Shown: positions 6,375 to 6,881 of the stretch, in pieces
Position numbering within the stretch: position 1 is the stretch's first letter
Layout of the letters: each line of letters opens with the position of its first letter
Assembly: GCA_023426275.1 (NCBI GenBank)
Contig: JAFABC010000308.1
Location: forward strand, 1-6,881
From: Pseudomonadota bacterium
GTDB lineage: Bacteria > Desulfobacterota > Desulfovibrionia > Desulfovibrionales > Desulfovibrionaceae
Direction: 5' to 3'
DNA: 6,881 nucleotides
Translations under genes and position numbers: made by a program
The notes under the pieces: model-generated
Seen by the model: only the letters and a program-made list of their open reading frames with translations
What the model was told of the DNA's origin: nothing
The model's database searches: none

Positions 6375-6392
6375 TGTGTCCAGCGTGACACA
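6375..6392. promoter_or_regulatory. Inverted repeat upstream of the histidine-rich gene, candidate operator
   Basis: TGTGTC and GACACA are perfect inverted copies separated by CAGCGT, an 18-base dyad of a size usual for dimeric regulators. It lies between the membrane protein and the histidine-rich gene, 131 bases before the latter's start. No T-run follows. Its binder is unknown. Confidence 0.35.
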
Positions 6393-6489
6393 GGTGCCTG
6401 GATCGTCTCCGGGAAAGCGTACCACCGTCATGCCGGATGGCGGTCCGTGTAATGCAGGAAGTTCTCGTGCCCTCTGTACGTGGTCTTCG

Positions 6490-6502
6490 GTATGACTATA
6501 CT
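6490..6502 (+). promoter_or_regulatory. Probable -10 element with overlapping dyad for the histidine-rich gene
   Basis: TATACT at 6497-6502 matches five of six positions of the -10 consensus and lies 21 bases before the start codon, which would give a very short leader. It overlaps the small dyad GTAT-GACT-ATAC (6490-6501). No good -35 hexamer is found at the usual distance (the bases near 6474-6479 are CTGTAC), so an activator may be needed. The promoter call is tentative. Confidence 0.4.
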
Positions 6503-6511
6503 GGGAGCAAA

Positions 6512-6517
6512 AAGGAG
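6512..6517 (+). promoter_or_regulatory. Ribosome binding site of the histidine-rich gene
   Basis: AAGGAG is 6 bases before ATG 6524. It settles the start: the frame is open back to 6437, but the added stretch is not histidine-rich and would run through the likely -10 element. Confidence 0.85.
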
Positions 6518-6523
6518 ACGGCC

Positions 6524-6787
6524 ATGAAAGGCGATCACGAACATCGGCACGAACACGCCCACGAGCACAGCCACGAACACGAGCATGAGCATGAACATCC
6601 CGGTATCGGCTGGCACACCCACAAACACACCCATGTGCACAGCCACGAACATGCGCACGAGCACAAGCATCCCCATGAGCACGGCGGGGAGTCCGGCCAG
6701 CACGACCATGTTCACACCGGCGAGCACGGCGCGCACGATCACGTCCATGAGGGCCACGAAAACGAGCCCCACGAACATTCCCATTAG
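6524..6787 (+). CDS. Histidine-rich, probable metal-binding protein
   Basis: An 87-residue acidic/histidine protein with 34 His and 16 Glu, no Cys, and one Trp (30). Almost the whole chain alternates His with another residue (HEH, HAH, HTH, HSH), starting MKGDHEHRHEH and ending EPHEHSH. There is no signal peptide or membrane segment, so it should be cytoplasmic. Such composition is known in nickel or zinc storage and chaperone proteins such as Helicobacter Hpn and the His-rich part of HypB, so binding of Ni, Co, Zn or Cu is expected; which metal cannot be told. HSHEH occurs at 15-19 and 39-43, and the matching 15-base DNA repeats (6565-6579, 6637-6651) lie 72 bases apart, so part of the gene arose by in-frame duplication. 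It stands alone with its own promoter-like element and a following hairpin. Desulfovibrio make NiFe hydrogenases, a possible user of stored nickel; that link is inference. Confidence 0.88.
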   Translation: MKGDHEHRHEHAHEHSHEHEHEHEHPGIGWHTHKHTHVHSHEHAHEHKHPHEHGGESGQHDHVHTGEHGAHDHVHEGHENEPHEHSH

Positions 6788-6803
6788 GGGCGCACGGCGG
6801 GAA

Positions 6804-6840
6804 GATGCCTCCGGCGGCCGGGGGGGATGATCCCCCCCGG
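6804..6840 (+). terminator. GATGCCTCCGGCGGCC element with GC-rich hairpin after the histidine-rich gene
   Basis: CCGGGGGGGA (6818-6827) pairs perfectly with TCCCCCCCGG (6831-6840) around a 3-base loop TGA. No T-tract follows directly; TTTCTT comes at 6852-6857. The preceding GATGCCTCCGGCGGCC (6804-6819) is, as I recall it, a sequence often found with variable hairpins after genes in Desulfovibrio genomes, so this may be a member of a dispersed family. A role in transcript ending or 3' protection is likely. Confidence 0.55.
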
Positions 6841-6881
6841 TCCCCCTCGACGTTTCTTGTGCGGCGCGAAGCGACGCTGGC

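Noticed and set aside
6530..6780. Short repeats resembling an array
   Set aside because: The repetition is three-base-periodic His/Glu coding sequence; there are no constant repeats with unique spacers, so it is not CRISPR.
6428..6784. Minus-strand hydrophobic Met/Val/Leu-rich membrane-like protein
   Set aside because: It is the complement of His/Glu codons: CAC and CAT read backwards as GTG and ATG, GAG as CTC. The sense strand has the ribosome binding site and -10 element.

Overview
The window looks like chromosomal DNA of a sulfate-reducing deltaproteobacterium of the Desulfovibrio group (Desulfovibrionaceae). The reasons are the GC-rich coding sequence, a porin of the type that dominates Desulfovibrio outer membranes, and a GATGCCTCCGGCGGCC-plus-hairpin element after the last gene that I associate from memory with Desulfovibrio intergenic regions. 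No RNA genes, insertion sequences, integrases or CRISPR arrays were seen.

Layout. Positions 1-277 are a leader region with an AT-rich patch that may hold a promoter. A two-component operon follows: a membrane-bound histidine kinase with a periplasmic ABC-type substrate-binding-like sensor domain (278-2164), overlapped by 26 bases by a NarL/FixJ-type response regulator (2139-2831). A 304-base gap (2832-3135) contains a striking 18-base inverted repeat and other dyads. It leads to a 488-residue outer-membrane porin (3136-4602) that ends in a strong intrinsic terminator.

Convergent to the porin lies aqpZ, a water-channel aquaporin (4751-5437, minus strand), in a stretch of clearly lower GC. About 420 bases with no convincing gene follow. 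Then come a 143-residue membrane protein of unknown function (5855-6286) and an 87-residue protein in which 34 residues are histidine (6524-6787), probably a cytoplasmic nickel/cobalt/zinc-binding protein. The window closes with a GC-rich hairpin.

The genes may share a theme of envelope permeability and metal or solute handling: the kinase senses something periplasmic, its regulator is a DNA-binding protein, and the adjacent porin is a plausible target. That link is inference from gene order and from the inverted repeat. Nothing in the window proves a new multi-gene system. The most unusual items are the histidine-rich protein with its dyad-bearing upstream region, the palindrome between regulator and porin, and the unassigned small membrane protein.
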